The notes under the pieces: generated by a model
Told to the model about the DNA's origin: nothing
The model's database searches: none
What the model saw: only the letters and a program-made list of their open reading frames with translations
Program-made: the position numbers and the translations under genes
Assembly (NCBI GenBank): GCA_019421525.1
Contig: JAHZFC010000126.1
Coordinates: 1-6,109 of the forward strand
Direction of reading: 5' to 3'
From: Clostridiales bacterium
GTDB taxonomy: Bacteria; Bacillota; Clostridia; Oscillospirales; Oscillospiraceae
Length of the DNA: 6,109 nucleotides
Part shown: piece after piece, positions 5,654-6,109 of the stretch
Position numbering within the stretch: position 1 is the stretch's first letter
Layout: each line of letters begins with the position of its first letter

Positions 5654-5688
5654 GACAAGGCGCGCCCCACCTAGGGGCGCGCCTCGTT
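5654..5688 (+). terminator. Probable terminator hairpin after the SLH protein gene
   Basis: AGGCGCGCCCC (5658-5668) pairs perfectly with GGGGCGCGCCT (5674-5684) around loop ACCTA. Outer pairing continues past one mismatch. The stem is very stable, but only CGTTCT follows rather than a real T tract. It could be a weak intrinsic terminator or an RNA 3'-end stabiliser. Confidence 0.55.
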
Positions 5689-5696
5689 CTGCGGGC

Positions 5697-5917
5697 AGGA
5701 TCTGAGATCAAAGGAATGGGTCTGGAAAAGAGATCCGGGAATGACCGGGGCCACGGCAGGCGGCGATTTGCGCCGTACGAGCGTTTTGCTTATGGCAAAA
5801 CCTTGGCACAGGCGGGATCTGGTTCCGCCGAGCAGTTGGATCACCGAAGGGTGGAGCGGCCCAACGGCCTGTGAGACAGCAAAAAGAAAGACACGCTGAA
5901 AGCGTGTCTTTCTTTTT
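5697..5917 (+). ncRNA. Candidate small RNA ending in a strong terminator (no family recognised)
   Basis: The stretch has no convincing coding content but many helices. GGATCT (5698-5703) pairs with AGATCC (5731-5736), with AGATC/GGTCT nested inside. CGGCG-ATTTG-CGCCG follows, then GTTTTGC-TTATG-GCAAAAC and GGCGG/CCGCC. A long-range pair CACAGGC/GCCTGTG encloses the 3' half. The region ends directly in the 17-bp terminator at 5881-5917. No clear promoter is seen in front of it, so it may instead be processed from the 3' untranslated region of the SLH gene transcript. I compared it by eye with TPP, cobalamin, c-di-GMP, ZTP and 6S RNA signatures and found no match. Confidence 0.4.
5881..5917 (+). 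terminator. Perfect 17-bp bidirectional intrinsic terminator
   Basis: AAAAAGAAAGACACGCT (5881-5897), loop GAA, AGCGTGTCTTTCTTTTT (5901-5917) form an uninterrupted 17-bp stem. The A-run and T-run ends make it functional in both directions. On the plus strand it closes the candidate RNA at 5697-5880. On the minus strand it could stop transcripts coming from the right. Confidence 0.88.
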
Positions 5918-5959
5918 GGAAGGGGCGGTTAAAATCGATATTCCTTAATGGGAAAAAAT

Positions 5960-6109
5960 GCCGCCCGCAGGGCGGCCTACCAACTGCGAGCCCAGCGCAG
6001 CGGGTCGCAGTTGGAAAGGAGGAGCAAGGGAGCGGGCGGATGGCGTCTTTTGTGCCGCAGGCATAAAAAGACGCCGGAGCAAAGCGGACTTTGCTCCGAC
6101 GTGGTGCGC
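5960..6109 (+). ncRNA. Candidate structured RNA element, copy B (runs off the right edge)
   Basis: P1: GCCGCCC-GCA-GGGCGGC (5960-5976). P2: CCAACTGCGA (5980-5989) pairs with TCGCAGTTGG (6005-6014) around GCCCAGCGCAGCGGG. The linker AAAGGAGGAGCAAGGGAGCG (6015-6034) is identical to copy A. P3: 15 bp with one bulged A, 6042-6056 with 6060-6075, loop GCA. P4: GGAGCAAAG-CGGA-CTTTGCTCC (6076-6097), then GACGTGG. Helix sequences differ strongly from copy A but pair equally well or better. A short ATG frame (6040-6066, eight codons) lies inside P3 but has no equivalent in copy A, so it is not taken as a gene. The AT-rich stretch 5930-5958 just upstream could hold a promoter, but no clear -35/-10 pair was found. 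Confidence 0.6.

Noticed and set aside
3198..5711. An 837-codon open frame on the minus strand opposite the SLH protein
   Set aside because: It is low-complexity His/Gly/Val/Gln-rich sequence with no recognisable domain. It is a GC-rich antisense shadow of a clearly domain-structured protein.
5650..5874. A 74-codon plus-strand frame starting inside the terminator hairpin
   Set aside because: Its start lies at the base of a strong stem, there is no Shine-Dalgarno sequence, and it is Arg/Gly-rich with no family resemblance. A structured RNA explains the stretch better.

Overview
The window looks like a chromosomal segment of a GC-rich gut-type member of the Clostridia, most likely Oscillospirales (Flavonifractor/Lawsonibacter/Oscillibacter-like). 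That is inferred from the GC-rich codon use, Firmicutes-type promoters and ribosome binding sites, an SLH-anchored surface protein, and intergenic DNA packed with small hairpins. No species can be fixed from sequence alone.

Layout. On the minus strand at the left edge are the first 19 codons of a probable nusA and a complete rimP. They share a promoter, and a strong intrinsic terminator lies between that promoter and rimP, so the operon is probably controlled by leader attenuation. Next comes about 1.2 kb without a gene (516-1798). Apart from the rimP leader and an orphan plus-strand promoter, it is a dense hairpin/repeat array whose two edges carry related modules in opposite orientation. 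Inside the array sits a highly structured segment (about 1164-1534). Then come hemW (radical SAM heme chaperone, 1799-3007) with its own promoter and terminator, and a secreted 828-aa protein (3144-5630) made of a phosphodiester-glycosidase (NAGPA-type) domain, Ig-like regions, three SLH repeats and an acidic Pro/Glu tail. After it are a terminator-like hairpin, a hairpin-rich segment ending in a perfect 17-bp terminator (candidate small RNA), and at the right edge a second structured segment.

The most interesting observation is that the segments at 1224-1361 and 5960-6109 are two copies of one folded element. They share an invariant 20-nt purine-rich linker and a CGGACTTTGC block, whereas the flanking helices have almost unrelated sequences but preserve pairing. 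A 10-bp helix is fully paired in both copies with several compensatory changes. This is what a conserved structured RNA (or a hairpin-dependent mobile element) should look like, and I do not recognise it as a named family.

The genes do not form one pathway. rimP-nusA serves ribosome maturation and transcription, hemW serves heme handling, and the SLH protein acts at the cell surface. Each unit has its own transcription signals, and the noncoding elements sit between them.
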